The notes beneath the pieces were generated by a model. It saw only the letters and a list, made by a program, of their open reading frames with translations. It searched no databases and was not told the origin of the DNA. Positions 1-16,927 of a stretch of DNA of 64,000 nucleotides are shown piece after piece. The DNA comes from Nymphaea colorata (taxonomy: Eukaryota > Streptophyta > Magnoliopsida > Nymphaeales > Nymphaeaceae). Made by a program: the position numbers and the translations under genes. The stretch is taken from contig NC_045144.1 in the NCBI RefSeq assembly GCF_008831285.2, positions 5,202,268 through 5,266,267 on the forward strand. Direction: 5' to 3'. How positions within the stretch are numbered: the stretch's first letter is position 1; every line of letters starts with the position of its first letter.

Positions 1-930
1 CGTTTTAACTTAAACATCTTTTTGATTCTATATGCGGTGTAGAAAATATTGAAAGTTTGATGTTTCAAACTTTTGAAAAGATTCTTCAAGAGTTGCTTGA
101 AAATGTGAAATGTTTTGAAGAAAAAGTGTAACTAGTAAATATCATTTGAAAAACTTGTGAAATCATTTTGAAATCACTTTAGTGTTCTCTTAAGACTTTA
201 GGTAGGTTTGAGATTTTGCTCTAATTCGGTTACCACTTAGCTAGAGCTCAATCCCATCTTGCTTAAGTTCTTTTGGAGAGGTGCTTGTGATCATAAGTGA
301 ATAAAGTGGGTGAGAATGCATGGATGCATTTATCCTATATGATTGAAAGAATATAAAACATTCCTACCACAACATTCATCTAAAGTCATTCCTACCACAA
401 CATACATCTAAGATTTCGTTGTTATAATTATTACATATAAGAAGGAAAAGTTTTTTTTTTTTTTTGAAAAGGGATAGGGATTGTAGACCATCAAGCATGA
501 TTCCAATATTGGGTCATTACTTGGTTTGTGGTCTTAATGAAGTTGGTAAATGGAAAGTTCATGAGAGGAGAATATTAAAAAGAATACAAGAGATAAAACA
601 CTCTTATGAAAAGATAGAGAGAGAAATAGAGAAAGACATGCATACATGTGTACATACCATCACATATACCCATATATGAAAGCTTAAGAGAAAAAGATGT
701 ATTGATTTGAAGAGAAAGAGAGATTTTAGAGGAAAAGAAAATATCATATGTATATATGAGTATGAGAAACTTTATAAGAGAAGATATTTGTCTTGTAAAG
801 AGGAATAAATATTTGAAAGAGAAGAAACGGAGTACATGTACATACGTATTCATGTACATATGAAAATTTATAAAATGGAAAGTGAAAGCAAGTAGAGAGT
901 TAAATGAGAAAGGGAGGAAAAAAGGCATAC
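1..930. other. Non-coding flank, purine-rich block
   Basis: I see no gene here. Bases 560-930 are strongly purine-biased on the plus strand (GAGA/AAGA runs), which is why both strands carry short open frames. These frames have low-complexity composition and match no family I recognise. The stretch lies 3' of the broken WAT1-related copy whose exons 5, 4 and 1 follow, so exons 6 and 7 of that copy would be expected here. I could not find them. Confidence 0.6.
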
Positions 931-3086
931 AACGTAGAGGCAGTGATAGATTAACATCCCAACGGATCTTCCATGCAGATGCATCTCTCTCAGTAATGGC
1001 TGCAATGCATGTGCACTAGACGGCTGCAATCAGATTGAGTAATGCAGTGCTCGTATACGGGTGTGGGTACCTCTCTCTCATCTTCGCATGTCATTAGAGA
1101 TCAATTTAATTAAACAATTATGTTAATTAATTCTATTCTTGTTAGAAGAAAAAGTGGAAGACAATTGATTTGGTGGATATGCTTAAGGGAGTAGTAATTT
1201 AGTACCTAGATGATGAACCATATGGCTATGCACAAAGTGCTGGCTGAGCCAAGAGCGAGCCCAGCGCTAGGTTGCCCAGCTCCGGTGACCCTGCATGCAG
1301 GCGCAGCAGGTGGGCATGAATGGACCAGAGCTGGAGTCTTGCGCCCTTGCAGAAGGTGAGTAGCGCAGCTCCAGCCATCCCTATGAAGGTCCCAATCACC
1401 TTCGCCTGGCATGCTCGGCTCCTCATTTGTAGATTCTCCAATGTGTTTCAAATCGTGGCCCCATTCTGCTCAGAACACCATGCATAAACCAAAACTAAAA
1501 CAAACTTCATATAAAGCATATGAAGGTTCAAATGTTTTACATTTGGATGCTTTTAGTATGTAACTGTTTCGTGAATCTGCCTAAAACAAATTGTTTTATT
1601 TACCAAACGAGCCCTGATAGTTCTACAATGTTATATTATAATCTCATATCACTTTATTTTTCAATTTTTTATCAATTTAAAATATTTCTCAATTGTTCTA
1701 AAAAATAGGAAATAATAAAAAACTTGTATCTTGGGGCAGAACATATGTAACCTAAGAATTTTTTTTCCAATTTTTCTGTTGTTGTTGTTTTTTTTTTTTT
1801 TTTTTGGGAGGTTGGATGAAGGTGCTTAGCTTCGGACCAAGAAGCTGATCTGGGATCCTAGTTTTTATATGAGAACCATGACGGCATTTGTTTACTTCAA
1901 ATTTCAGATAAGATCACTAAGAGGTTTTGGCCACACACCAAGGATCAGAGCTGGTAGGCAACCAGTCTTTGTACAAAGACAACCATAAGCCTAACAAGAC
2001 ATTGGGTTTGGAATAGTGCAACCAAACTCGGTGTTCGACATGTTACCAACTAAGGGGGGTTTGGCCTCGTTTATGGGCTCCCTTGTACCTATGCAACCCT
2101 GTCCACAGGGGAGTCTACCTCTCTGCTTCAGCCCAGAACTGGTTATGCAGCTCTGAGTTTTATGGCTTTTACGGTCGCTTTACTTTTGATCATGATCACA
2201 GCAAGGCATAGAACTCCTCGAATACAAGAATAAAATAAGACGTTAAATTGTTTACCCACCTTAACTTTATTTGCAATTTCTTTTCATGCTTTCTGAATCA
2301 TGCAGTCTCTGTATCAGCCACCACCATCTCTCTCTCTCTCTATCTATCTATTTTCAGCCACTGCTACCTCTATCTGTCCTCCTCTACACCATGTGCTGCA
2401 TCATCAAATGCTCTCTTCTACCTGTTTCAGAAAACCCACCAGCCAAGTTGGCTTTTTCTTCTTATTTAACTTTTAAAGAAAAGATTTAAAAAAAGTGGCT
2501 GTTCTCCAGCCAACTCGGAGAAAACCCGATCCCACAGTCCAACAAGCCACTAGTACAAACCCAATCCCTATAATTTCCTTGTCGTTACTCCGAGAAATAT
2601 TTATTAATAAAAAACCTAAATAACCCACAAAGGAATCGAATTATTTGGATTTTAGTGCCGTGTCAAGAAGCCTTAACAAGGGGGTGGGGGTGGAAAAGAA
2701 AATTCGAAAGGAAATTACTATATTGGTGAGACGAAAAAAAAAATCAAGACAAAAAGAAAGAAAAAAAAAAACAAAAGGAAAAACTTAGCTAGGTGTAGCA
2801 AAGTTGATGACTGAATAGAAAGGTGTGTTTTGGGAGATCGGCAGTGAACACTAGCATGGATTTTACATGTATCGGCTTACCTTTCTGAGAAGAAGGCAAT
2901 AGGGCAAATAAAGGCAGAGCAAAAAATGTAGCGGTAAGAGATGAGCATGAGGAGGCTCATCCCTCGGTCTACTGCTAGCTTGTAGAGGACTTTCATTCCG
3001 GCCAACGCCACCTGCACCACCACCATGGCCACCGCCGGCATCGCCGCTTTCACTCCATTACTACAGCTTGTCAACTTTTCTTCCAT
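931..3086 (-). pseudogene. WAT1-related transporter pseudogene A (exons 1, 4, 5)
   Basis: This is a broken member of the plant WAT1-related family (nodulin MtN21/EamA drug-metabolite transporters, ten membrane spans). Exon 1 (3086-2881, 68 codons plus 2 nt) is open, starts with ATG and ends in a GT donor. It encodes the first two membrane segments, including VLYKLAVDRGMS and YRYIF. Exon 4 (about 1451-1206) carries KVIGTFIGMAGAALLTF, but a one-base deletion near 1240 shifts its frame. Its last CAG is now TAG and its acceptor reads CAC instead of CAG. Exon 5 (about 1087-931) keeps the ERDASAW motif but has an in-frame TAG and a lost acceptor AG. Exons 2, 3, 6 and 7 are not visible. The intact copy at 6600-11848 shows what is missing. 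Exon 1 alone could still be transcribed, but a full protein cannot be made. Confidence 0.88.
1452..2880. other. Decayed intron region of pseudogene A
   Basis: No coding sequence is supported between exons 4 and 1 of the broken WAT1-related copy. Bases 1800-2210 have a more balanced composition than their AT-rich surroundings and look like an inserted, decayed repeat of unknown class. A poly-T run precedes them at 1785-1805. Bases 2320-2350 are a CT-rich microsatellite. Confidence 0.45.
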
Positions 3087-3105
3087 TTACTAGTACTACT
3101 ACAAC

Positions 3106-3144
3106 TGGCTCTTCTTCTTCTTCTTCTTCTTCTTCTTCTTCTTC
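3106..3144. repeat. (TTC)n microsatellite
   Basis: A run of about a dozen TTC/CTT triplets starts some 20 bp upstream of the ATG of pseudogene A exon 1. On the transcribed strand it reads GAA repeats, so it would lie in the 5' leader. Confidence 0.9.
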
Positions 3145-3436
3145 AAGGAAGAATTGGAAGATGGAAGGATTGCTTCAGCCTAAGTACAATACATATAGGC
3201 TTATAAGTGTTCTTCTAACTCCTAATTGGTTGATTCAGGTCCCTTTAATAGATGGCTCCATGGAACCAGATCTCCACTCCCAATTGCATTCTATATGCAA
3301 CGACAGATTCAGTAAAGAATCGATCAAGTAGTGTTGTTAAAGTTTATTCATGTAATTGCTACATATTCTCTCATAAATTGATGGAAGACTGCAATCCAGT
3401 AGAATTGCTTTCGAGTGCTGAAATCTAACTTGTATA

Positions 3437-3621
3437 GGTAGGGGCGGAGTTAAGAATTTTTCATTACAGGAGCTAAACTATAGTTTCAAAATTTTAACAA
3501 GGGTTGAAATATATTTTTTCAATTTTTTTTTTTATATACATTGAACTGAATTGAAATTTACATATAAATTTTTGAATGCTTTAAAATTTGAATGGGCCAA
3601 GGCCCCTGCCTCCGCTCCTGT
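3437..3621. repeat. Short interspersed repeat with GGAGC/GCTCC ends
   Basis: The segment begins near AGGGGCGGAGTTAAG and ends near CTGCCTCCGCTCCTGTG, so its two ends are roughly complementary. Related segments lie at about 10640-10810, 11120-11290, 27370-27520, 30170-30372, 32196-32370 and 33330-33420. The size (about 150-200 bp), the inverted ends and the copy number suggest a MITE-like non-autonomous element. No target duplication was verified. Confidence 0.5.
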
Positions 3622-3894
3622 GAATATGCAACTAATAGTACGTAGAGATGGAAAAGTAAAAAAACATAGCATTTACGTTGTTGTAAAAATAAAAGCCGTG
3701 CGTGTTATTAACTTGTAAAGAGTATGATTTTTTGAGGGTTAGTAGGAAAAATATTTCATCCTATCTCCAGGCTTGACAACCGATCCACACTTCTTTGATC
3801 TCTGTAGGAAATCATTTACTTGCTTTCAGTACTACCTTAGATGATGTGCTCGCTATGTTTTAACTTGTGTATTGGTGATCCTCTTTTTGTAGAA

Positions 3895-5490
3895 AAAGCA
3901 GTTGATTCCGTAGGAACTCGAAATGAAGACTAGCTGCCTACATAGCCCCTTCTCTGTCTGTCGCACTAACCCCTTCATTGATAGTGTGACTTTTTTAAAA
4001 ACCCATTTGAACTATGACGAATTTATCAGTAGAAATTAATGAAGCAATGGTTAAAATATGAGACTGCTTCCAATTATACTCATATATGTATTATATACGT
4101 ACATATGTATTTCTATAATTAATGACACTTGTTTCATTTGAGAAGTATTTCAGTCTTTTGAAAAAAAAAACTTTATTTCCATATTTTCAACTTTATCTCC
4201 ACCATTTCATCTACTTAGAATCAACGGGTTGTATCATTCTCATTAAATATGGTATATAAAGGCATAGTAACTACTTATTTTCAATAATAAACACATTTTT
4301 TATGTTAAGTTTTAGTTTTCAAAACACATCGATCACATCTTGATCATGCTTTATTGTTAAAGAATGACCTGAAAATTTGAGTTTGAAGTAGAGGGTTCCA
4401 AATCTAACTTTCCTCTTGTAAATCTGTTTTTTGTTTTTCAAAGAGCCAAATTGTCATTTTGTCACTTTTTTTATGTTTTTACCAGAAGGTCTATTTTATC
4501 CTTTTTTTTTAAGTTTTTACCAGAAGGGCTAATAGCTGTTGGGTACTGTTTGACAAATACAAACAAAAACATATGGAAGAACAGCAGTAACAACAATCCT
4601 GTAAAGCAGGAATCTTTTTTTTAAAAACATATAAAAACTTTAAAATGAAGATAGAATGGAAGCACAATTAATTAGAACTTGATTGACTTTCCTCAACTTA
4701 CTTAGAACTTTTAGGGCATAGTTAAGTAAATTGGTTCCCCCTTACTGTTATTTAGGGTTACAACCATGTAGGATCAATGACAACAAAATAAAAGATAAAC
4801 AATACTATGTGACACATACATGACATCTCTGTATTGGCCAATGTACCGAATCAGTTTGGACTACAATGAATTTGATACAAATCGATCAATTCTAGCCACT
4901 TTTTACAACACTGCTAGAGATCAGCATCATTTTCAAGGCGGCCTCTCATTAATATTTGTCTAAGAAGGTATACATTATAAGCTGCCTCAGGGGTGTAACA
5001 TAGCTGGTCGAACAGGCAAGCAAACATATATAAGGTATGTGGCATTTCAATTCCTGTGGGTACTATTCTCCTAAACTGTTAAAAGGTCGAATCATGACAC
5101 TCAAATTGAAGGGTGTACCATACACACCTAGGTCATAACACAGAACAAAACCCCAGAGGCAAGGAAAATGAGAAAGGGAAGGAAAGGGGGGGGGGGGTGG
5201 TGGATTTGGTTCTTCTTTAAGCAGTGGGTTGTTAACCTCATGCTTATTTGAAGAAAGTATGGTATGTGTTACAAACTTAAAACGAATCTGAAGTGCTTAA
5301 TTTGACACTTTTTCATAAAGTATCAAAGAACCACTTTGCAATGGATCGCTAATTTACAGTCACAACCATCAAATGGGAGACAGCGATTCCTGCATAATTA
5401 AAGGGCCATCATAATGCTGAACATAAGAACATAATCTAATTTTATGCTTTGTCATGACCCTGCATTCAATTTATGCTATTTTATTTGTTC
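3895..5490. repeat. Inverted duplicate of 28590-30070
   Basis: Read on the minus strand, this stretch matches 28590-30070 over nearly its whole length. Shared landmarks are the sequence around CCAATGTACCGAATCAG (4839) and its complement near 29218, and the block GTCACACTATC / GATAGTGTGAC (near 3980 and 29970). It lies 1.1 kb beyond the stop codon of the intact WAT1-related gene. The other copy lies just beyond a plus-strand WAT1 exon 3. I infer that both are 3' flanks of duplicated, inverted WAT1-related genes. No coding frame is evident. Confidence 0.75.
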
Positions 5491-6599
5491 CAAATAATTA
5501 AACAATAACAATGGAAAATATTTTACATCATGACATGTGGCGACCGGTAAATTGAACTTGTCATCAATTTGATTCGAATCGGCCTATTCAAGCAGATTTT
5601 CGAGCCCTGTGGAAGATTATCATTCCTTTTTCGTGGTGATTGGTTGGTTCCTGATCCTATCCTCCACTGATAGCTACGTGAACCATTCTTTTCTATCTAA
5701 TTTAAACGCACAGGTACTCTTGACAGGAATAAACCCCTGGAAACACGTCCCTAATAAAGAATATGATGCTTGAAGAACCCAACTATAAAGTAAGCATCAA
5801 ACAATAAACTCCCATTATTCAAATGCCTTAGGTCACATCCATATAGCCAAAATTGAAAAAAAAAATGCTAAAATTAAAATAACCCATACTATGCAAAGCA
5901 TCTAGTGTGGGTGTGTGTATGTTTACACACACAGACACACACACACACACGAAACCACTTGGGTAAGCGACAAAAACCAGACCCATTAAAACTAATTATT
6001 AAAGTTTTTTTTTCAATCTAACCTTATGGATATGATCTTAGTGATTTTGAGAAAACAGTATATTAAATTTTTTAGTCACTTTTTTACTTGAATAATGGTT
6101 TTTCAATAATCTAAAAATGAATTTTGATATTAGAAAGTTCAATATTTTGACAAAAGTAACTTGAATTGAAGCATAATTTACATTAAATTAGTGTTTATAA
6201 ACACATTATTTGGTTCACATTTTGTTTAAAACACTTTTTTAACACAAATTTAAGAAGTCTGCTTGTTGTCCTTACCCATTTTGTCGGATATTATATATAT
6301 ATATTCGAAGGATCAGTTTCAACAGTAAAACCTCAGAAACGGAAAATCCAAACCAGTGTATATGCTCATTTGCTCTTCGAAATGTGGTCAATCGATTCAG
6401 ATTCAATATCCAGTGACATCCTTGAACATGGACAGACTAGATTTCTCTGTGTGCATATATGTGATTGCAAACAAGATATTGGCTCATTTATAACCCTTGT
6501 TTAGCATCACTTTCCTTACATGCTAGTGCTTAATGCTGGACTCTTCTTAAGTGCATGGAAAAACTGGCTGTGAGAGCTGCATGGTCCTGACTCAATTAG
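5491..6599. other. 3' flank of the intact WAT1-related gene
   Basis: No gene is visible. A short GT/AC-rich stretch occurs at 5908-5951, and the rest is AT-rich. The 3' UTR and poly(A) site of the gene ending at 6600 should fall in the upper part of this stretch. I could not pick a single signal among many A-rich candidates. Confidence 0.5.
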
Positions 6600-11848
<5,249 letters not shown>

Positions 11849-12016
11849 TAATGCCTACCACCGTCACTGCTGATCTCCCTCTCTAAATCTACCAAGATTT
11901 TGCCCCTTGTTTGCCTAAGTCCATGAGAGAACTTCACATTGACGTGAGGAATGGCCCTTTTTCTATTATTCAAGGGGCCACCGGCCCACCAGTACTACTC
12001 CTAGCCTGACACTTCT
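11849..12016. promoter_or_regulatory. Probable leader/promoter region of the intact WAT1-related gene
   Basis: The region immediately upstream of the ATG at 11848 is not coding. I could not identify a convincing TATA box at a standard distance. A promoter is assigned by position only. Confidence 0.3.
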
Positions 12017-12115
12017 CCATTAGACATTCTGCAGATTGAAAAGGGAATTCCATTAGACATTCTGCAGATTGAAAAGGGAATTCCATTAGACATTCTGCAG
12101 ATTGAAAAGGGAAAC
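12017..12115. repeat. 33-bp minisatellite, three copies
   Basis: A 33-bp unit containing CATTAGACATTCTGCAGATT starts at 12017, 12050 and 12083 with almost no variation. Because 33 is a multiple of three, minus-strand translation gives an eleven-residue repeat (EFPFQSAECLM) in an open frame of 131 codons (12365-11970). I read this as a chance frame in the upstream region of the WAT1-related gene. Confidence 0.9.
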
Positions 12116-12339
12116 CCAACAAGCTGAATTTTTCTTTTGTTACATATACTCTGCTGCATGTGGGCTGTAGCCAAATAAGATTTCGCCAAATGTAGAGTCT
12201 GTCTGTTTGTGGGCTTTCAGTCCGTTCAGCACCTAATTCGATTCTTTCCAAAGTGCTCTCTGAGTGTATACCAGTCTCTGCCGTTGACTTTGTTTTGCTC
12301 GATTTCACAGACGGCTGGAAAACTTTGGTAAAAAGAGAA

Positions 12340-13240
12340 GAAAACTCGGTGAAGAAAAATGGCATGCGTCGATGTGCGTGTTGATGTAGAAATCTTCACC
12401 GATGCATCTTAAATGTTGTTAAATAGATGATTACCAATGGCCGGGTAAAACATTCAGCATCTTAATTTTTTTTTTCACACTGCCTAGATGTCGGAAAAAT
12501 ATTTGATCAACACTTATACAGATGTCGGTAAAGATTTTTATCGACAGGTGGCTGGACGTTGATAAAAATTTTCGTCATCGTATCCTTGGACGTCAATAAT
12601 ACATTAATCGACTTTTATTGAAACGTCAGTAAAGAGTTGTTAATTTTTTTCTATTAATCTACGACTGACATTAGTTCCAAAAATCGAAGATAGAAATGCA
12701 AATATAAAATAAAGCTAGCTGCTCATAACTAAACAAATATATATGACAAAAGTTAGAATTTATATTACATTACAACTACTTAAATAAAGTTCAAAGTTAC
12801 AAAAACTAAATAACCAGAGTTAAAGCATATATATGTCCACAGTGCTATAACATAAAAATAAGAACAAAAGTTGCTTTTCTAGTAATGTCGTCGCTGTAGT
12901 GGAAATTGTGTAAATGAAGTTTAGCATGTCCGTGAAAAATGTACTTTTATTGACATCCACTTTGACCATCGATAAAAATAGCTTTTCAACGACATGTACC
13001 CTCCACAGGTCCATCTTCACCGCAATCAAGTTAATGACCGCCATGGGCGGTTGGTGAAAGAACCCCCAACTACTATAGTTGTGGGTGATGTTCTTTTTAC
13101 TTTGCCAACCTATGTAGGAATTCTTTGAAATGTTCAACGTCCAAAGCCGTTGGGAAACCTTATGTATATCAACAACCAAAGCCCTCCAAAAAGCTTATGA
13201 ATTTCAACAGTTAAAGTGAACGCCAAAGCCATTGGAATTC
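12340..13240. mobile_element. Decayed DNA-transposon-like segment (CACTA-like subterminal repeats)
   Basis: The segment starts near GAAGAAAAATGGCATGCGTC. It then repeats short CGTC/GACG-containing words, such as GATGTCGGTAAAGATTTTTA, in both orientations up to about 13000. Clustered subterminal words of this kind are typical of CACTA (En/Spm) elements. I see no transposase frame and no clean terminal CACTA motif, so the assignment is tentative. Confidence 0.4.
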
Positions 13241-13283
13241 ACATGAGCTACCAATGTACATACTGGATGCATTTTCACAAGAA

Positions 13284-13357
<74 letters not shown>

Positions 13358-13358
13358 G
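13284..13358. repeat. Compound (CA)n(TA)n(GA)n microsatellite
   Basis: CA repeats pass directly into TA repeats and then GA repeats. It is one of several compound tracts of this order in the WAT1 cluster. Confidence 0.93.
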
Positions 13359-13819
13359 AAAGAAAGACATTATATACTAACATTGATGGGACATTTACAT
13401 AAAATTGAATCTAAACATAAAGTCAATTAGACGTGATTTCTTAAATTCAAATTATTACTGAGTTCGGCCAGATAAGTATCACCAAAAAGGGTGGAAGAGA
13501 TCAGAATTTTTTCTGGACGACATGACAGCGGATTACATGATGTGCTAACATTTGGAATCAATCACAAACTATAACACTTGATGAGGGAATTGACTCCAAT
13601 CAAGAACGCTATAGGTATTGGTGTTTTCACACATAATTTAGTTTATTACATATTAAAGCTCTTCATCCTTAAGAATTCAAATTTGGTTTTTTCATATTCA
13701 AGATAAAGTCAGAATTTTTTTTTCATGGAGCATTGATTGTATAGTTAACAAATTTTTGATTGGCTATGGGGTCACTAGTAACCTTTCTTTTGGGATCTCC
13801 GTAACTTCTTTTCTCGTTT

Positions 13820-14345
13820 GTGCGTGCAGTTGATGTTTGGTAAAAATCCTTTGGATTCATACATTTTTTTTGCTTCAGCACTTTGTTCTTATTATTATGA
13901 TTTTTCTTATGCTTCACAAGGAAAATACTAATCCCCCGATTCAGCTGGTCAAAGAACAGCGCATCGATGAAGAAATCAATTTCAATGATTTCAAACTGAT
14001 CATAAAATCACGATTGACTAACTGGAAGTGAGTAGTTCCTGTTTCACTGTTCGAACTTTGAAGTAATATTCAAGGTGGAGATGTTGATTTAGAATCGCAT
14101 ATTTGATTAATGATAGTGTTTCAAAAAAATCAGATACAGAAAAAATTTAATATTAGCTGTTCTTAGCTGTTTTGTTCCATATGTCTCAGACATTTTTCAC
14201 AATTGCTGACTCCACAGATCAAATTGTATAAGATCATCGTAATAAACATGTCACAAAATCGGCTAATGTAGCCCGAACACCTATTGGCCGGCTCAGACTT
14301 ATGTATCGGTTAGTGAAACCGATACACCTTGATGCCAAATGCTTA
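13820..14345. repeat. Inverted duplicate of 31550-32060
   Basis: The stretch reads as the reverse complement of 31550-32060. It includes the block ATGCTTATAGGACTGCTGAC at its distal end and AAGGAAAATACTAATCCCC in its centre. Both copies hold a short open frame with related translation (ILWIHTFF..., KENTNP). The frames are interrupted differently and match no family I know, so I do not call a gene. Here it lies upstream of a WAT1 exon 1. At 31.5-32.1 kb it lies downstream of one, so the order has been rearranged. Confidence 0.7.
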
Positions 14346-14574
14346 TAGGACTGCTGACCTTTTGCAGCTTCGATTGCTTACTGTCTTAAGAAAGATAACA
14401 AAAACATTAGTCTCTCTCTCTCTCTGTGATCTATAAATGTAACCCCGTATTACCTATCTTTCATTTCATTTCAGTGCTGATTTTGAAATTGCCAGCTTCA
14501 GCCTGTTCGCATCTTCTTTTCTCTGCATATTAATTCAAGAAGAGAGGGAGAGAGAGAGTTATCAAATATATATT

Positions 14575-14778
14575 ATGGAGGAGGGATCAAATAGTAATGA
14601 AAATTATTACAGTAGGAGGAGGAGAAGGGTAGAAGGGACGAAGGTGGTGGTGGCGCAAGTGGTGGTAGCAGGGATGACCGTCCTCTACAAGATCTCCATA
14701 GACCGAGGGATGTGCCCCCAAGTCCTCATTGCTTACCGCTACATTTTCGGGGCCACCCTCCTCTGCCCTCTTGCTTTT
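14575..14778 (+). pseudogene. WAT1-related exon 1 fragment C (plus strand)
   Basis: An ATG-started exon 1 of the WAT1-related family, in the orientation opposite to most of the cluster. It encodes MEEGSNSNENYYSRRRRRVE followed by the first two membrane segments (VLYKISIDRGM, YRYIFGATLLCPLAF). The last few codons (expected LLER) and the GT donor are gone. After CCTCTTGCTTTTCC the sequence continues with the intron-like DNA that also starts near 20605, which implies a small deletion at a TTTTCC microhomology. No other exons follow in this orientation. Its 5' flank resembles those of the exon 1 copies at 17729 and 32688, so these three form a subfamily distinct from the intact gene. Confidence 0.88.
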
Positions 14779-16289
14779 CCAAAAACTACTCAAATCAAAG
14801 CATGTTCTTATAAATATATTAATATTTTATTTAAAAATCATTTTTAGCAAAAAATTAAACTGTTTGGTTATCCCTGACCTAAGCATCTAGTTTCTACTAA
14901 TCAATTAAAAGTAATTGATTTTTTCAATTACTATGGAAGCACCATTTGACTCAAAAGAATAATTAACTTAATATGTGTATTTCATTAAAGCCTTCTTTAG
15001 AACATACCAATATGGTTGGTGTGTGCAAAGGTTCTAAACAATTTAATTTGAGGGGTTTAGTTTCTGTTTTATCCCTGCCCTAGTTTAAATATACTATTGG
15101 TGATTTAATGCACATAGCTAGTTTTTTTTTTTTTTTTTTTCAGTTGTGAAAAGCAAAGGGTCGGTTCCAAGTCAGATAAACACCTCATTCCAACATAAGG
15201 TCCACGTTTGTGCGAAGTTTTGGAATGGTAGCAAACTGTTCAATGTATTACATGAAACACCGTAATATTGTGATTTATGAGTCTGAAAATGGGTACTACA
15301 GGCGCGGCTCTCTCTCTGTGTCTCTTCCGCCTATCCCTCTCTCTTTGTCTCTCTTCCGCCTAGCAGCATCGACGCCGGAGAAACCCCTTCCTGTTATGGT
15401 GGAAAAGTGTACGATGATCTTATGACTTGAAATGGTTCGAAATGTCAATCTTTTCCACTAAGAGAACACCATCGCTGAGCTTGGTGTCTTGGAAAACGGC
15501 GTTACCCCTTATGTTTGTTCTGTTCTATTTGATGTTTGAAGTTTTGTTTTTTGGGTTGTTAAGTTCATAATCCACCTATTTGAAATTTACATTTGTTTTG
15601 GTTGTTTTAAATGATACATGATTAAACCTATCTTCTTGTCACCTGGACCCTTGAATTGAATCAAATGAAAATTGTAATATGCGTAGAGCTTGTACACAAG
15701 AGGGTTTTGAGAAAAAAAGATGGTTTCTCCTAAGTGAACATTAAAAAAAAATATTTTTATTAATTTTTTAATATAAATATATTTTTAATTGTAAAATATA
15801 TATTATTAATAATTTTTTTATGGGTCCGGAGGAAGCCCCATCGGGCCGACCTGGGGCACCGGATCAGGCTGGGAATGGGTACCGGGTACCCACCAGCAGC
15901 CTGGCCCGCACACACCCTTAGATTAGATGAAGTTCATGATGGAGGGAGGATTTCAGATCGTGTATACATAAATATAATATGTATAATTTTTCTAAAGAAA
16001 ATTTCTGAGACAAATATGAGGCCTAAGTGGAGAGTTAAATGATAAAAGGAGGAAAGAAGGCATACGACGTAGAGGGCACTGAAGAGATTAACATTCCAAT
16101 GGAGCTTACATGCAGATGCATCTCTCTCAGTAATGGCTGCAATTGATGTGCACTGGACCGCTGCAATCAGATTGAGTAACGCAATGCTCGTTTACAATGT
16201 AAATTAAACAATTCATTTTACGTCATTATAAACTTGTAATTTGTAGATGGAAGCAGCATTTGCTGGTGCCCTTAATTAAAAATTTAGTT

Positions 16290-16389
16290 ATGAGTGTGTG
16301 TGTGTGTGTATATATATACATATGTGTATACATATATATATATATACATACGCATATATATATATATATACATATACATATACATATGT

Positions 16390-16430
<41 letters not shown>

Positions 16431-16432
16431 GA

Positions 16433-16463
<31 letters not shown>
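16290..16463. repeat. Compound (GT)n(TA)n(GA)n microsatellite
   Basis: GT repeats, an interrupted TA/TACA tract and GA repeats lie in the first copy of the segmental duplication. The matching tract in the second copy is at 22073-22155 and is shorter and purer. Confidence 0.92.
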
Positions 16464-16809
16464 GGTGCTGATTCAAATGGACTCTCACTCTTTTTGCATT
16501 TAAGAAGCATCTCCATCAAGGAACACCCACTAATGCAACAAGCAGACTCAAATAAAATAAATTAACCAATGGGTATGCACCAAATCAAGTGTTCATGTCT
16601 CTCATTGTCGGGAACTGCATTATGTGCACGCATAGCTGCATTTTTCTTCATCCACCTTTTTCATAACTTGTTGCATGTTTATTCATAACCAATGCTCTTG
16701 ATTAAGAGAAAAACAAGTTTTAGATCACATCATTCTTCGTAAATATGACTAAATAAAATAATCAATAACCCCCAATATACAAAATTTTCAAAATTATTGA
16801 GATTCTGCT

Positions 16810-16927
16810 TTTCAGTAATGGTTGGAAATGGACAACATTTACCAATAACTCATATTGGTTCTACTAATCTTGATCTTGGTCCTACATCGATTCCTCTCGA
16901 TCATGTGATGGTAGTTCTTGAGATTAG
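16810..16927 (+). mobile_element. Copia gag-pol fragment, duplicated
   Basis: This matches the beginning of the copia remnant at 22.5 kb almost base for base (ATGGTTGGAAATGGACAACA at both). It stops at GTTCTTGAGATTA, where the next base begins a WAT1 exon 4 on the other strand. Confidence 0.9.

Larger units (their letters stand above)
14779..16927. repeat. Segmental duplication, copy 1
   Basis: About 2.1 kb is repeated in direct orientation at about 20605-22615, and part of it (15090-15800) again at 25900-26590. It comprises WAT1 intron-like DNA, a CT-rich block at 15310-15360, a GC-rich repeat end at 15828-15910, a WAT1 exon 5 remnant (16066-16194, minus strand), a compound microsatellite, and the first about 115 bp of the copia remnant found in full at 22.5 kb. 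The copy ends abruptly inside that copia sequence. Confidence 0.88.

Noticed and set aside
575-928. 117-codon minus-strand frame
   Set aside because: It arises from a purine-rich stretch read as a Phe/Ser/Leu-rich frame, with no motif or start context to support a gene.
11970-12365. 131-codon minus-strand frame with an 11-residue repeat
   Set aside because: The frame is kept open mainly by a 33-bp minisatellite and has no family match. It lies in the upstream region of the WAT1-related gene.
13837-14031. Short frame ILWIHTFF...KENTNP shared with 31842-32057
   Set aside because: The similarity is explained by the inverted duplication of the DNA. The two frames begin and end differently and no splice signals support them.
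16260-16565. Frames of about 100 codons on both strands rich in YIYI/REREREE/SLSLS
   Set aside because: They are translations of dinucleotide repeats. The same applies to frames at 7158-7568, 9842-10151 and 22065-22256.
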